A stretch of 38,905 bases of DNA from an uncultured Bacilli bacterium (lineage in GTDB: Bacteria; Bacillota_I; Bacilli_A; RF39; UBA660): positions 1 to 38,905 of the forward strand of contig CANQGB010000010.1 of the NCBI GenBank assembly GCA_947600335.1, read 5' to 3'. Of the stretch, positions 1-5,825 are shown one piece after another. The number at the start of each line of letters is the position of its first letter. Position 1 is the stretch's first letter. Both the position numbers and the translations under genes were made by a program. Below the pieces are notes generated by a model. That model had not been told where the DNA came from, ran no database searches, and saw only the letters and a list, made by a program, of their open reading frames with translations.

Positions 1-132
1 ATGCCCGTTTTCAACGAGCATTTAGTTTCTTATTATCGATTTGTTCTTCTTACGAGAATTAAATTTTTAATTCAACGATTTAAAAAAAAGAAAGGTAAAA
101 GCTTTGATGAATACTTTTACCTTTCTTTTTAA
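1..132 (+). other. Short open frame at window edge, possible 3' end of an upstream gene
   Basis: Frame 1 is open from the first base to a TAA at 130-132 (43 codons, basic and aromatic-rich). The window begins on an ATG but nothing upstream is visible, so this could be the tail of a longer gene or chance. The stop codon lies in the T-tail of the hairpin at 87-131, as expected of a gene ending in its own terminator. No family recognised. Confidence 0.25.
87..131. terminator. Strong bidirectional intrinsic terminator
   Basis: A perfect 15-bp inverted repeat, AAAGAAAGGTAAAAG at 87-101 and CTTTTACCTTTCTTT at 114-128, has a 12-nt loop. T-runs follow on the plus strand, and the A-run at 82-89 gives a U-tract on the minus strand. 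It would end transcription arriving from the left and from the minus-strand gene at 139-405. Confidence 0.85.
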
Positions 133-138
133 AAATAA

Positions 139-405
139 CTATTTCAAATATAGTTTTAAATAATTTAAGTCATATATTAGTTCATTTAAATTTAGTTTTA
201 ATTCTATGTTATTGGTGTTCTTTAACTTAATTTCAAAATAGTGAGCTAAAGTTTCCACAAAATTGCTATTTAAAAGTTTTTGATTAAATAGTTTTTGAAA
301 ATGTTTAGGTTTCTTTTTAAAGTTTATAATATCGAAATAAACAAGTATTTCATAAATTCTTTTTCCTAAATGATGGTTATTAATAAAATATATTGCTTTA
401 TTCAT
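139..405 (-). CDS. Hypothetical protein, 88 aa
   Basis: A small basic protein rich in Asn, Leu and Lys, with no membrane segment or motif I recognise. Its start is supported by an AGAGGAA Shine-Dalgarno about 7 nt upstream. It lies 48 nt downstream of the 155-aa ArpU-like gene, but a terminator hairpin (431-448) sits between them. It would therefore be read by partial read-through or from an unseen weak promoter. Its own 3' end runs into the 15-bp hairpin at 87-131. It probably belongs to the same small accessory operon as its neighbour. Function unknown. Confidence 0.55.
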   Translation of the reverse strand: MNKAIYFINNHHLGKRIYEILVYFDIINFKKKPKHFQKLFNQKLLNSNFVETLAHYFEIKLKNTNNIELKLNLNELIYDLNYLKLYLK

Positions 406-425
406 TTAATTTCCTCTTTTCTAAT

Positions 426-448
426 AAAAAAAATGCCCTTAGGACATT
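426..448 (-). terminator. Intrinsic terminator after the ArpU-like gene
   Basis: Read on the minus strand: AAATGTCC, loop TAA, GGGCATTT, then a T-run. The 8-bp stem contains one G-U pair. It lies between the 155-aa and 88-aa minus-strand genes. Confidence 0.75.
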
Positions 449-453
449 TTAAG

Positions 454-921
454 TTATTTAACGACCGCGATATTTAAAGCTAAAGCTAATTTAATAATTG
501 TACTTTCTCTGATAACTCTAGTTTCATAATCGGTCATGTTAGCTAGATAGCCATATTCTTTATGACTTTGATTTTTAGTATACAATACTAAAGTAAAATA
601 TTTTAATTCATCGTTATCCAATATCTTTAGAGCGTTATAAAATTTGTTATAAAAAGATTTAATCTTTTCTTCTTGTTCTTCTTTTTTATCTAAATAGTTT
701 TCTATTTTATTTTTGGTAAAAGAATTAGTATTGTACTCTAAAGAAAAATCTTGGGTTATACGTGGAGGTATTATATTTAAATAAGTACATTGGTAATAGA
801 TAAATTTGTTAATTTCTTTGATTAATTTTTTTAAACAATTTTCAAAGTCATAAATAGTATTTTGGTATCTTGGTACTTTAAAATAATTGTCATTGTTTAA
901 TTCAAATGGCATTAAATTCAT
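454..921 (-). CDS. ArpU/sigma-region-4-like regulator, 155 aa
   Basis: The C-terminal third (about residues 105-150) looks like a helix-turn-helix of the sigma region 4/ArpU type: an acidic helix ending in LKYFTLVLYTKN, then 'HKEYGYLANMTDYETRVIRE' and 'IIKLALALNI'. ArpU-family proteins are phage-derived late or autolysin regulators of similar length. This is a resemblance by eye, not a demonstrated match. The start has an AAGGGAGG Shine-Dalgarno 5-6 nt upstream. A terminator-like hairpin (936-976) and a 42-codon leader ORF (902-1030) lie just upstream, so expression may be controlled by attenuation. Two tandem promoters (1079-1107 and 1168-1195) drive the unit. It could instead be a prophage remnant or an accessory sigma-like regulator. 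Confidence 0.6.
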   Translation of the reverse strand: MNLMPFELNNDNYFKVPRYQNTIYDFENCLKKLIKEINKFIYYQCTYLNIIPPRITQDFSLEYNTNSFTKNKIENYLDKKEEQEEKIKSFYNKFYNALKILDNDELKYFTLVLYTKNQSHKEYGYLANMTDYETRVIRESTIIKLALALNIAVVK

Positions 922-1030
922 AAAAACCTCCCTTTCTAAAAAAAGAGAAAATTATCCCATACGATAACTTTCTCTTAAATATAAGAAATAAAATATTATT
1001 AGATAATGTATTCCTTTTTACTCTTAGCAT
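902..1030 (-). CDS. Leader-like small ORF, 42 aa, overlapping the attenuator and the next gene
   Basis: On the minus strand an ATG at 1030-1028 is preceded by GGTGGAGG with 7-nt spacing, a better ribosome site than most genes here have. The 42 codons read MLRVKRNTLSN... and end with TGA at 904-902, 20 nt inside the 155-aa gene in another frame. Codons 19-31 cover the hairpin at 943-976. A ribosome translating this ORF would therefore melt the terminator and deliver transcription, and possibly ribosomes, to the downstream gene. It may be a regulatory leader peptide or a genuine small protein; conservation is unknown. Confidence 0.45.
   Translation of the reverse strand: MLRVKRNTLSNNILFLIFKRKLSYGIIFSFFRKGGFYEFNAI
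936..976 (-). terminator. Attenuator-like hairpin in the leader of the ArpU-like gene
   Basis: Minus-strand AAGAGAAAGTTATC and GATAATTTTCTCTT form a 14-bp stem with one G-U pair and a 6-nt loop, followed by a run of seven T. It lies between the promoter at 1079-1107 and the Shine-Dalgarno of the gene at 454-921, inside a translatable leader ORF. Confidence 0.7.
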
Positions 1031-1078
1031 GTTTTTTCCTCCACCTACCCCCCTAAGGTGAAATGACTTAGGCGAAAT

Positions 1079-1107
1079 AAAATAACATAATGGTGATGGT
1101 TTGTCAA
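1079..1107 (-). promoter_or_regulatory. Sigma-A promoter, extended -10 (minus strand)
   Basis: Minus strand: TTGACA (1107-1102), 17-bp spacer, TATTTT (1084-1079) preceded by TGT. It is oriented toward the leader ORF and the gene at 454-921. Its presence argues that the plus-strand open frame across 1090-1308 is not a gene. Confidence 0.8.
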
Positions 1108-1167
1108 TCTTTTTTTATCAATCCTTTCAAAAATCAAAAATTCTCGAGAAAAATTCGATTTAAACAT

Positions 1168-1195
1168 ATTCTACCATGGACTAAAAACAAGTCAA
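1168..1195 (-). promoter_or_regulatory. Second, upstream minus-strand promoter
   Basis: Minus strand: TTGACT (1195-1190), 16-bp spacer, TAGAAT (1173-1168) preceded by TGG (extended -10). It is in tandem with the promoter at 1079-1107, giving a longer leader. Confidence 0.55.
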
Positions 1196-1312
1196 TTTTA
1201 AAAGAAGAGGAAAAATATTTTATTTTGAGCGATTTTGATTCTTTTTTAAGTGATTTTAAACAAAAAAAAGATAACTTTAGACAAAAAAGGGTAGTTCAAA
1301 TTATTTAGTATG

Positions 1313-1318
1313 TATAAT
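1313..1318 (+). promoter_or_regulatory. -10 box for the nucleotidyltransferase gene
   Basis: A consensus TATAAT lies about 31 nt before the chosen ATG at 1349. No convincing -35 is seen. Its position makes the earlier in-frame ATG at 1310 an unlikely start, because that codon would be upstream of the transcription start. Confidence 0.45.
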
Positions 1319-1348
1319 AGCGAAAGGAAAAAGAAAGGCAAGTTATTT

Positions 1349-2119
1349 ATGGAAATATTCACAGTAATTAATGAATTTGTGAATGAAAAGGGTTATACAA
1401 AAGATGAACATTGTGAGGGGATTGTTTTTTATGGAAGTCGAAGAACAGGATTTTCCAATGCTCAGTCGGATATAGATTTACAGATTTTATTTGATGAACA
1501 TCCTTTGATGCGGGGTGTTAGTAGATTTAAAGGGTATAGATTTGAATTCTTTGAAAAGACTTTAGAAGATATGTATAATAGAGCCCTAACAGATTATAAT
1601 AGTCAATCTAATGTTATGGTTTCCATGATTAAAGATGGTATTACGATTTATGATAAACGAGGCGAGTTAGAAAGATTAAAGCAATATGTAGAAGAGTTAT
1701 ATAGTAAACCAATGCCAGCAATAGCTGAACAAGATTTGAATGAACAAATAGTTATTTTAGACAATCGTTTAATGGATTTAAAGAAATTGTGTTTAAGAGA
1801 TGATATTTATTTTGATAGGTTATATAATTTAACTATTGAGAAGATTAGAGCTTTATATTATAAGAAAAATGCTTATCCAGAAATATCTACCTCGAAAGTA
1901 TGGGAGTTGTATAATAATCCAGAATACTCCATGGCTATGAGTAAAGTTTTACCGCCCAAGTATTTTATCGATTTATTTGGAAAAAGTTTAAATCCTAACT
2001 TATCTAAATTGGAAAAATATAGTATTGCCGAAGAAATGTTTAATTTAGTTAAAGAAGGTAATACTTTAGATTTAGATAATTTTGTAATACCAATTAAGTC
2101 AAGAAATAAGAAAAAGTAA
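1349..2119 (+). CDS. Nucleotidyltransferase-domain protein, 256 aa
   Basis: The MNT/Pol-beta-type nucleotidyltransferase signature is clear near the N-terminus: 'FYGSRRTGFSNAQSDIDLQI', that is GS-x-G-x-SD-x-D with two catalytic acidic residues. A third acid may be supplied by 'RFEFFE' about 30 residues later. The remainder is helical and could be a substrate-binding or HEPN-like domain, as in minimal nucleotidyltransferase (MNT-HEPN) systems and antibiotic nucleotidyltransferases. The substrate cannot be told from sequence. I chose the ATG at 1349 because AAAGG sits 10 nt upstream and a TATAAT overlaps the earlier ATG at 1310. The gene stands alone between the minus-strand operon and a terminator at 2123-2144. 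Confidence 0.8.
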   Translation: MEIFTVINEFVNEKGYTKDEHCEGIVFYGSRRTGFSNAQSDIDLQILFDEHPLMRGVSRFKGYRFEFFEKTLEDMYNRALTDYNSQSNVMVSMIKDGITIYDKRGELERLKQYVEELYSKPMPAIAEQDLNEQIVILDNRLMDLKKLCLRDDIYFDRLYNLTIEKIRALYYKKNAYPEISTSKVWELYNNPEYSMAMSKVLPPKYFIDLFGKSLNPNLSKLEKYSIAEEMFNLVKEGNTLDLDNFVIPIKSRNKKK

Positions 2120-2122
2120 GTG

Positions 2123-2144
2123 ACTACCTAAAATGGTAGTTTTT
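2123..2144 (+). terminator. Terminator with ACTACC/GGTAGT stem
   Basis: ACTACC, loop TAAAAT, GGTAGT, then TTTT. It ends the nucleotidyltransferase transcript. The same stem recurs at 4356, 5583 and 5707, with a variant at 3448. Confidence 0.75.
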
Positions 2145-2189
2145 AAAGTGCAATTTTTTTATTTTAAAGTGCAAAATTTGCACTTTAAA
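2141..2189. promoter_or_regulatory. Operator-like palindrome with an extra half-site
   Basis: TTTAAAGTGCAAA (2163-2175), one central base, then TTTGCACTTTAAA (2177-2189): a perfect 13-bp inverted repeat. The half-site TTTTAAAGTGCAA occurs directly at 2141 and again at 2162, exactly 21 bp apart (two helical turns). The palindrome ends 2 bp before the -35 box of the gene at 2253. There is no T-tail, so it is more like a dimeric regulator site than a terminator. Confidence 0.6.
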
Positions 2190-2191
2190 CA

Positions 2192-2220
2192 TTGCTGAAA
2201 TGTTAGAATAATGTTATATT
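2192..2220 (+). promoter_or_regulatory. Promoter of the anchored secreted protein gene
   Basis: TTGCTG (2192-2197), 17-bp spacer, TATATT (2215-2220) with extended TGT. It lies just downstream of the palindrome at 2163-2189. Confidence 0.75.
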
Positions 2221-2252
2221 TTATTTGAAAATAGTATTTATGGAGGAGTTAA

Positions 2253-3449
2253 ATGAAGAAAAAAATAATTTTACTATTAATAATATTATTAACCTTTATT
2301 TTAAAGGTTAATGCTACTACTGTGAATTTTGATTTAATAAAAGATACTAAAGATAAGGCAACTTTGGATTTAAAAGATGATTTAATTGGGACTTCAATTA
2401 ATATTTCTTACAAAGATGGTTATATTTTTATAATTCAAAATACGAGTAATACGGAAAAAATTGATTATTATGATTCTAATTTAGAATTAAAGAAAAGTGT
2501 AACTATCGAAAATAAATATATTATTGAAGGAGTTGCTAATCAAGAAAATATTTATTTACTAGCTTATGAAACAAATAATAAAACAACTAATTTTAAGATT
2601 TTAAAGTTAAATGAAGATTTAGAAATAATTAAAGAATATTCATTAGATGGTAAAGATTTAGAGAAAATTAATTATTTTGAATATTTTGATTTTTCTAAAT
2701 ATGGGATGCCATTTATGTCAACTGTAGATGATAAAATATCAATTATGGCATTTGATGAAAAAAATGAACAAGAAATAATTATTCAATTAGATTTGGATTT
2801 AGCTAAACATGAAGTGGTTTTATTTGATGATGAAAATTTAAAAAAATATTTTATTAATTTTTATAATATGGGTAATTTTATAGGCAAAATGTTACAAACA
2901 ACAGGAGTAGGTCGAAATTATGTAAGTTCAGATATCAATGATAATTATCATGTTTATGGTAGTTTTAATACTGATGATTTATCTCAAATTAATGAAAATG
3001 ATTCAGTGGTAACTTATTTAACTTTAACTAATGAAAATGATGAGATAATTTTTGATAAAAGTTTTGATGCTTTAAAAGAATATAAAGCAATAATTAATGT
3101 AAAGTTAATTAATGATTATATTGTTGCAATTGGGTTAAAAAATAATGGGGATAGTACAGATTATAAAAGAGAAATTATAGTTTTTGATTTAGAAGGAAAT
3201 ATTGTTCAAACTATTAATACAAATTCTTTGTATACAGATTTAATAGCTATTTCTAATGGTTTTGTAGTATCTAGAAATGATATGGTGAAAAAGGAAAGCG
3301 ATATAACTTATAATAATTATATTGAATTATACGCTAAAAATACTCTTCAAGCGCAAGCTAAGATTAATAATAATTATATGTATATTATATATTTAATCGG
3401 AGCTTTATTAATTGGATATACAACTATTAAAGTTTTAAAAAGAAAATAA
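2253..3449 (+). CDS. Secreted, C-terminally membrane-anchored protein, 398 aa
   Basis: The N-terminus (MKKK, then an Ile/Leu-rich core, ending LKVNA before TTVNF) is a classic signal peptide, with cleavage likely after residue 22. Residues about 371-391 form a transmembrane helix followed by the basic tail KVLKRK, so the protein should sit outside the cell, anchored by its C-terminus. The long exported part alternates short hydrophobic strands with Asn/Asp-rich turns ('GYIFIIQNTSNTEKIDYYDS', 'IYLLAYETNN'), which suggests a beta-propeller-like repeat fold. No catalytic motif is visible. GGAGGAG 7-8 nt upstream supports the start. It is separately transcribed and possibly controlled by the adjacent palindrome. 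It neighbours the TasA-like genes and may belong to the same surface apparatus, but its function is unknown. Confidence 0.7.
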   Translation: MKKKIILLLIILLTFILKVNATTVNFDLIKDTKDKATLDLKDDLIGTSINISYKDGYIFIIQNTSNTEKIDYYDSNLELKKSVTIENKYIIEGVANQENIYLLAYETNNKTTNFKILKLNEDLEIIKEYSLDGKDLEKINYFEYFDFSKYGMPFMSTVDDKISIMAFDEKNEQEIIIQLDLDLAKHEVVLFDDENLKKYFINFYNMGNFIGKMLQTTGVGRNYVSSDINDNYHVYGSFNTDDLSQINENDSVVTYLTLTNENDEIIFDKSFDALKEYKAIINVKLINDYIVAIGLKNNGDSTDYKREIIVFDLEGNIVQTINTNSLYTDLIAISNGFVVSRNDMVKKESDITYNNYIELYAKNTLQAQAKINNNYMYIIYLIGALLIGYTTIKVLKRK

Positions 3450-3473
3450 CTGCCTAAAAAGGGTAGTTTTTTT
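3448..3473 (+). terminator. Intrinsic terminator
   Basis: AACTGCC, loop TAAAAA, GGGTAGTT, then T-run. A 7-bp stem with one G-U pair, overlapping the stop of the preceding gene. Confidence 0.75.
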
Positions 3474-3627
3474 AAAGAAATGTAAAATAAAAGAAATATG
3501 ATATGTGATTAATATATAATACTAAATTAATATAATATCGTTATTAAAGCTAAGTAAAATCGGGTTTAAATGAAGATTTTAAAAAAATGCTAAGCCAAAG
3601 TTGGGTGTGAATAGTAACAAAAAAATC

Positions 3628-3656
3628 TTGCATTGCAGTAATTTTTCTGCTATTAT
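3628..3656 (+). promoter_or_regulatory. Promoter of the first TasA-like gene
   Basis: TTGCAT (3628-3633), 17-bp spacer, TATTAT (3651-3656) preceded by TGC. The block from the -35 to about 10 nt past the -10 is nearly identical to 4847-4885 upstream of the paralogue, so the promoter was duplicated with the gene. Confidence 0.8.
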
Positions 3657-3682
3657 CTTTATAGTAGGAGGAGAAAATAAAA

Positions 3683-4345
3683 ATGGAAAGAAAAAACACA
3701 ATATTATTAACAGTTATTGCTATAGCAACATTATTGGTGGCAGTAGTTGGAGCAACATTTGCATATTTTACTGCAGGATTAACAATTCAAAATGATAATA
3801 AGGATAATACGTCTGCAGCAGATGTTACAACTAAGGTTTTTGTTAATACTACATTTGATTATGGTAATAAAATAAATCCTTTAGATGATGCAATACCAGG
3901 TCATGCTGATTTGAAGACAATGAAAGTAACTGGTAGTGATGGTGATGAAGCTGCAACAATTAAATTAACAATGACACCTAATATTGCTACCGAATTTGGT
4001 GATGATGTTAAGTATAAGCTTTATAGCGTAAATACCAGTGAAATTGAAACAAAAAAAGTAACTTGTACTGAGTCAACTAGGGTAGCTGTTCCTGGAGATG
4101 ATGGCAATGTTAATTATTCTGATTCTATGACTTGTTCAGCAACTGGCGACATTAGTCCAGTTATTAATGGTAGTTTTAGTGGACAAACACCAGTAGAATA
4201 TACTATTACAGTTGAGCCAAATTCAGATGTTACATATTTTTTAGTTGTTCAATATGAAAATGATCCATCTTCAGCTCAAGCTGCACAAGGAAAAACATAT
4301 AAAGTAGATTTAAAAGTTGAAAATGTTCCAAATAAAAATGCCTAA
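3683..4345 (+). CDS. TasA/camelysin-like fibre protein, SipW-class signal, 220 aa
   Basis: The N-terminus MERKNTILL... continues through a hydrophobic core to 'VAVVGATFAYFTAGLT' (about residues 18-33), the hallmark of signal peptides cut by SipW-type signal peptidases in TasA/CalY-family proteins. The mature part is beta-rich with an Asn/Asp/Thr-rich surface. It has a conserved Cys pair (in 'KVTCTES' and 'SMTCSATG') that could form a disulfide outside the cell. The C-terminal strand pattern 'NSDVTYFLVVQYENDP' fits the family beta-sandwich. In Bacillus subtilis TasA builds biofilm matrix fibres, and a fibre role here is inferred. GGAGGAG lies 9 nt upstream. The gene has its own promoter and terminator (4356-4378). 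The closest relative is the next gene, at 4911. Confidence 0.8.
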   Translation: MERKNTILLTVIAIATLLVAVVGATFAYFTAGLTIQNDNKDNTSAADVTTKVFVNTTFDYGNKINPLDDAIPGHADLKTMKVTGSDGDEAATIKLTMTPNIATEFGDDVKYKLYSVNTSEIETKKVTCTESTRVAVPGDDGNVNYSDSMTCSATGDISPVINGSFSGQTPVEYTITVEPNSDVTYFLVVQYENDPSSAQAAQGKTYKVDLKVENVPNKNA

Positions 4346-4355
4346 AAAATAATAG

Positions 4356-4378
4356 ACTACCAAGGTTGGTAGTTTTTA
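4356..4378 (+). terminator. Terminator with ACTACC/GGTAGT stem
   Basis: ACTACCAA / TTGGTAGT with a very short loop, then TTTTT. It follows the first TasA-like gene by about 10 nt. Confidence 0.75.
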
Positions 4379-4496
4379 AATTATTAGAAAAAAGCTATAG
4401 TAAAGAAGATATGAAATTATAGTTTAGTAATTATGAATATAAATAATTTGCTATATAGTCATTAAGATTATATTCGGTTATTTTGCGTTTTAATAG

Positions 4497-4530
4497 GAGT
4501 AATGTAGTTTGTCTTCATTACTCTTTTTTT
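4497..4530 (+). terminator. Orphan intrinsic terminator
   Basis: GAGTAATG (4497-4504), 11-nt loop, CATTACTC (4516-4523), then seven T. It lies 120 nt beyond the terminator of the first TasA-like gene with no ORF in between, so it may end a small RNA. Confidence 0.75.
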
Positions 4531-4722
4531 GACTATGTATTTTATTTTTAATGTTATAAAAAATATATCTTAAATAAATCGACAATTTATAAATGTATAA
4601 AGTGTTAAAAAATAGTTAATAATATTTGTATAGGGAATTAATATATGTAAAATAATGTTTTCAAAAAAATTGGCTTATATTTCTTTATTAAATATTATAT
4701 TTTGGAGGGTGTTATACTTAAG

Positions 4723-4839
4723 ATGCAATTATACTGCAAATTAAATATAAATAACATCAATTTAATTAAAGTTAAATTAAATGCTTCTAATAATATATAT
4801 TTAAAGTTATTGACTATAAAGTGTATCTTAAATAGTTAA
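4723..4839 (+). CDS. Possible small ORF, 38 aa
   Basis: ATG at 4723 with GGAGGG 13-15 nt upstream (rather far), reading MQLYCKLNINN... to TAA at 4837-4839. It is Asn/Leu/Ile-rich, with no signal peptide and no known family. It ends just before the promoter at 4847. Composition is like the surrounding intergenic DNA, so it may be chance. Confidence 0.2.
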   Translation: MQLYCKLNINNINLIKVKLNASNNIYLKLLTIKCILNS

Positions 4840-4846
4840 AATTATC

Positions 4847-4875
4847 TTGCATTACATTAATTTTTTTGCTATTAT
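4847..4875 (+). promoter_or_regulatory. Promoter of the second TasA-like gene
   Basis: TTGCAT (4847-4852), 17-bp spacer, TATTAT (4870-4875) with extended TGC. It is nearly identical to the promoter at 3628-3656. Confidence 0.8.
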
Positions 4876-4910
4876 CTTTATAGTAGTAGATAGTAGGGAG
4901 GAAATAGACA

Positions 4911-5576
4911 ATGGAAAAAATGGAAAGAAAGAATACAATATTGTTAACAATAATTTCAGTAGCGACATTATTAGTTGCAGCAGTAGGAGCAACATTTGCA
5001 TACTTTACTTCTACTTTAACAATTAATTCTACTAATAAAAGTAATACATCTGCTGCAAATGCTAAAACTAGAACTTTAGTAAGTGCTACATTTGATTATG
5101 GTAGTGCGATAACTGCTTCAACCACTGCCTTGCCAGGTCATACTGATTTAAAAACAATGAAAGTGACAGGTACTGCTGGTGATACATCTGCAAAAATTCG
5201 ATTAACTATGACGCCTAATATTGCTACCGAATTTGGTAGTGACATTCATTATACTTTATATAGTGCAAATACTAGTGATATTGCAACGAAAAATGTAACT
5301 TGCACCGCTTCTAAAGTAGTGTCTTCTGTTCAATCAGATGGTTCTGTACGATATTATGATTCATCAACATGTACTGCCAATGGTAGTATTACAAAGGTTA
5401 AAGAGGGTTCTTTCACCGGAACTACAGCAGTAACTCAAGATATCACCGTTGCAGCAAATTCAAATGTTACATACTATTTGGTTGTCCAATATGTAAATAA
5501 TACTGAAGCTGCTCAAAGTGCACAAGGTAAATCATACTCAGTAACATTAAGTGTTAAGAGTCTTTCAGCTCTTTAG
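4911..5576 (+). CDS. TasA/camelysin-like fibre protein, tandem paralogue, 221 aa
   Basis: A close paralogue of the gene at 3683. It has the same SipW-class signal ('LLVAAVGATFAYFTSTLT'), the same 'PGHTDLKTMKVTG' and 'IRLTMTPNIATEFGSD' blocks, the same Cys pair ('NVTCTAS', 'SSTCTANG') and the same C-terminal 'SNVTYYLVVQYVNN'. It is richer in Ser/Thr and poorer in Asp than its sister, so the mature subunits should differ in charge. AGGGAGG lies 9 nt before the ATG at 4911; the sister's start corresponds to codon 4 (ATG 4920). It has its own promoter and a terminator at 5583. Two tandem subunits could be co-assembled or alternative fibre components. The family assignment rests on signal and pattern, not on a search. 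Confidence 0.8.
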   Translation: MEKMERKNTILLTIISVATLLVAAVGATFAYFTSTLTINSTNKSNTSAANAKTRTLVSATFDYGSAITASTTALPGHTDLKTMKVTGTAGDTSAKIRLTMTPNIATEFGSDIHYTLYSANTSDIATKNVTCTASKVVSSVQSDGSVRYYDSSTCTANGSITKVKEGSFTGTTAVTQDITVAANSNVTYYLVVQYVNNTEAAQSAQGKSYSVTLSVKSLSAL

Positions 5577-5582
5577 AATGAA

Positions 5583-5604
5583 ACTACCGAATTTGGTAGT
5601 TTTT
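5583..5604 (+). terminator. Terminator with ACTACC/GGTAGT stem
   Basis: ACTACC (5583-5588), loop GAATTT, GGTAGT (5595-5600), TTTTT. It ends the second TasA-like transcript. Confidence 0.75.
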
Positions 5605-5706
5605 AATTGTAAGAAAAAGAGATAAGAACAGGGGAATATGTTTTAGTTAAAAGAGGCTTTGAATTTTTAGTAAAATCTTTAATAATAGTTATAAATTACA
5701 TGTTAG

Positions 5707-5730
5707 CTACCTGAAATTGGTAGTTTTTTT
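5707..5730 (+). terminator. Further CTACC/GGTAG terminator without a preceding gene
   Basis: CTACC (5707-5711), loop TGAAATT, GGTAG (5719-5723), seven T. It lies about 105 nt after the previous terminator with no ORF between, so it is either a back-up terminator or the end of a lost gene. Confidence 0.7.
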
Positions 5731-5825
5731 AATATTTTTTAAGAAATTTTAAGAAATAAAAAGGAAATCGCAAATTTTCATTGTAAATATATAGTAGAGA
5801 GTATAAAAAGATAAGGAGGCAACTA

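Larger units (their letters stand above)
4379..4846. other. Long intergenic stretch with an orphan terminator and a doubtful small ORF
   Basis: About 470 nt of very AT-rich DNA between two tandem paralogous genes. It holds a good terminator (4497-4530) with no gene directly before it, a TGCTATAT -10-like sequence near 4450, and a weak small ORF (4723-4839). A short untranslated RNA ending at 4530 is possible. I see no known riboswitch or tRNA in it. Confidence 0.4.

Noticed and set aside
1090-1308. Plus-strand 72-codon open frame upstream of the nucleotidyltransferase
   Set aside because: No ribosome site, unconvincing sequence, and it lies antisense over two good minus-strand promoters (1079-1107 and 1168-1195).
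3475-3625. Possible riboswitch before the first TasA-like gene
   Set aside because: A small stem (TAAAATC/GATTTTA) and repeated GCTAAG are present, but no known riboswitch core could be matched, and the region lies upstream of the promoter at 3628, so it would not be in the transcript.
3601-3795. Open frame overlapping the start of the first TasA-like gene
   Set aside because: Shadow in another frame; it covers the promoter and signal-peptide region and has no Shine-Dalgarno.
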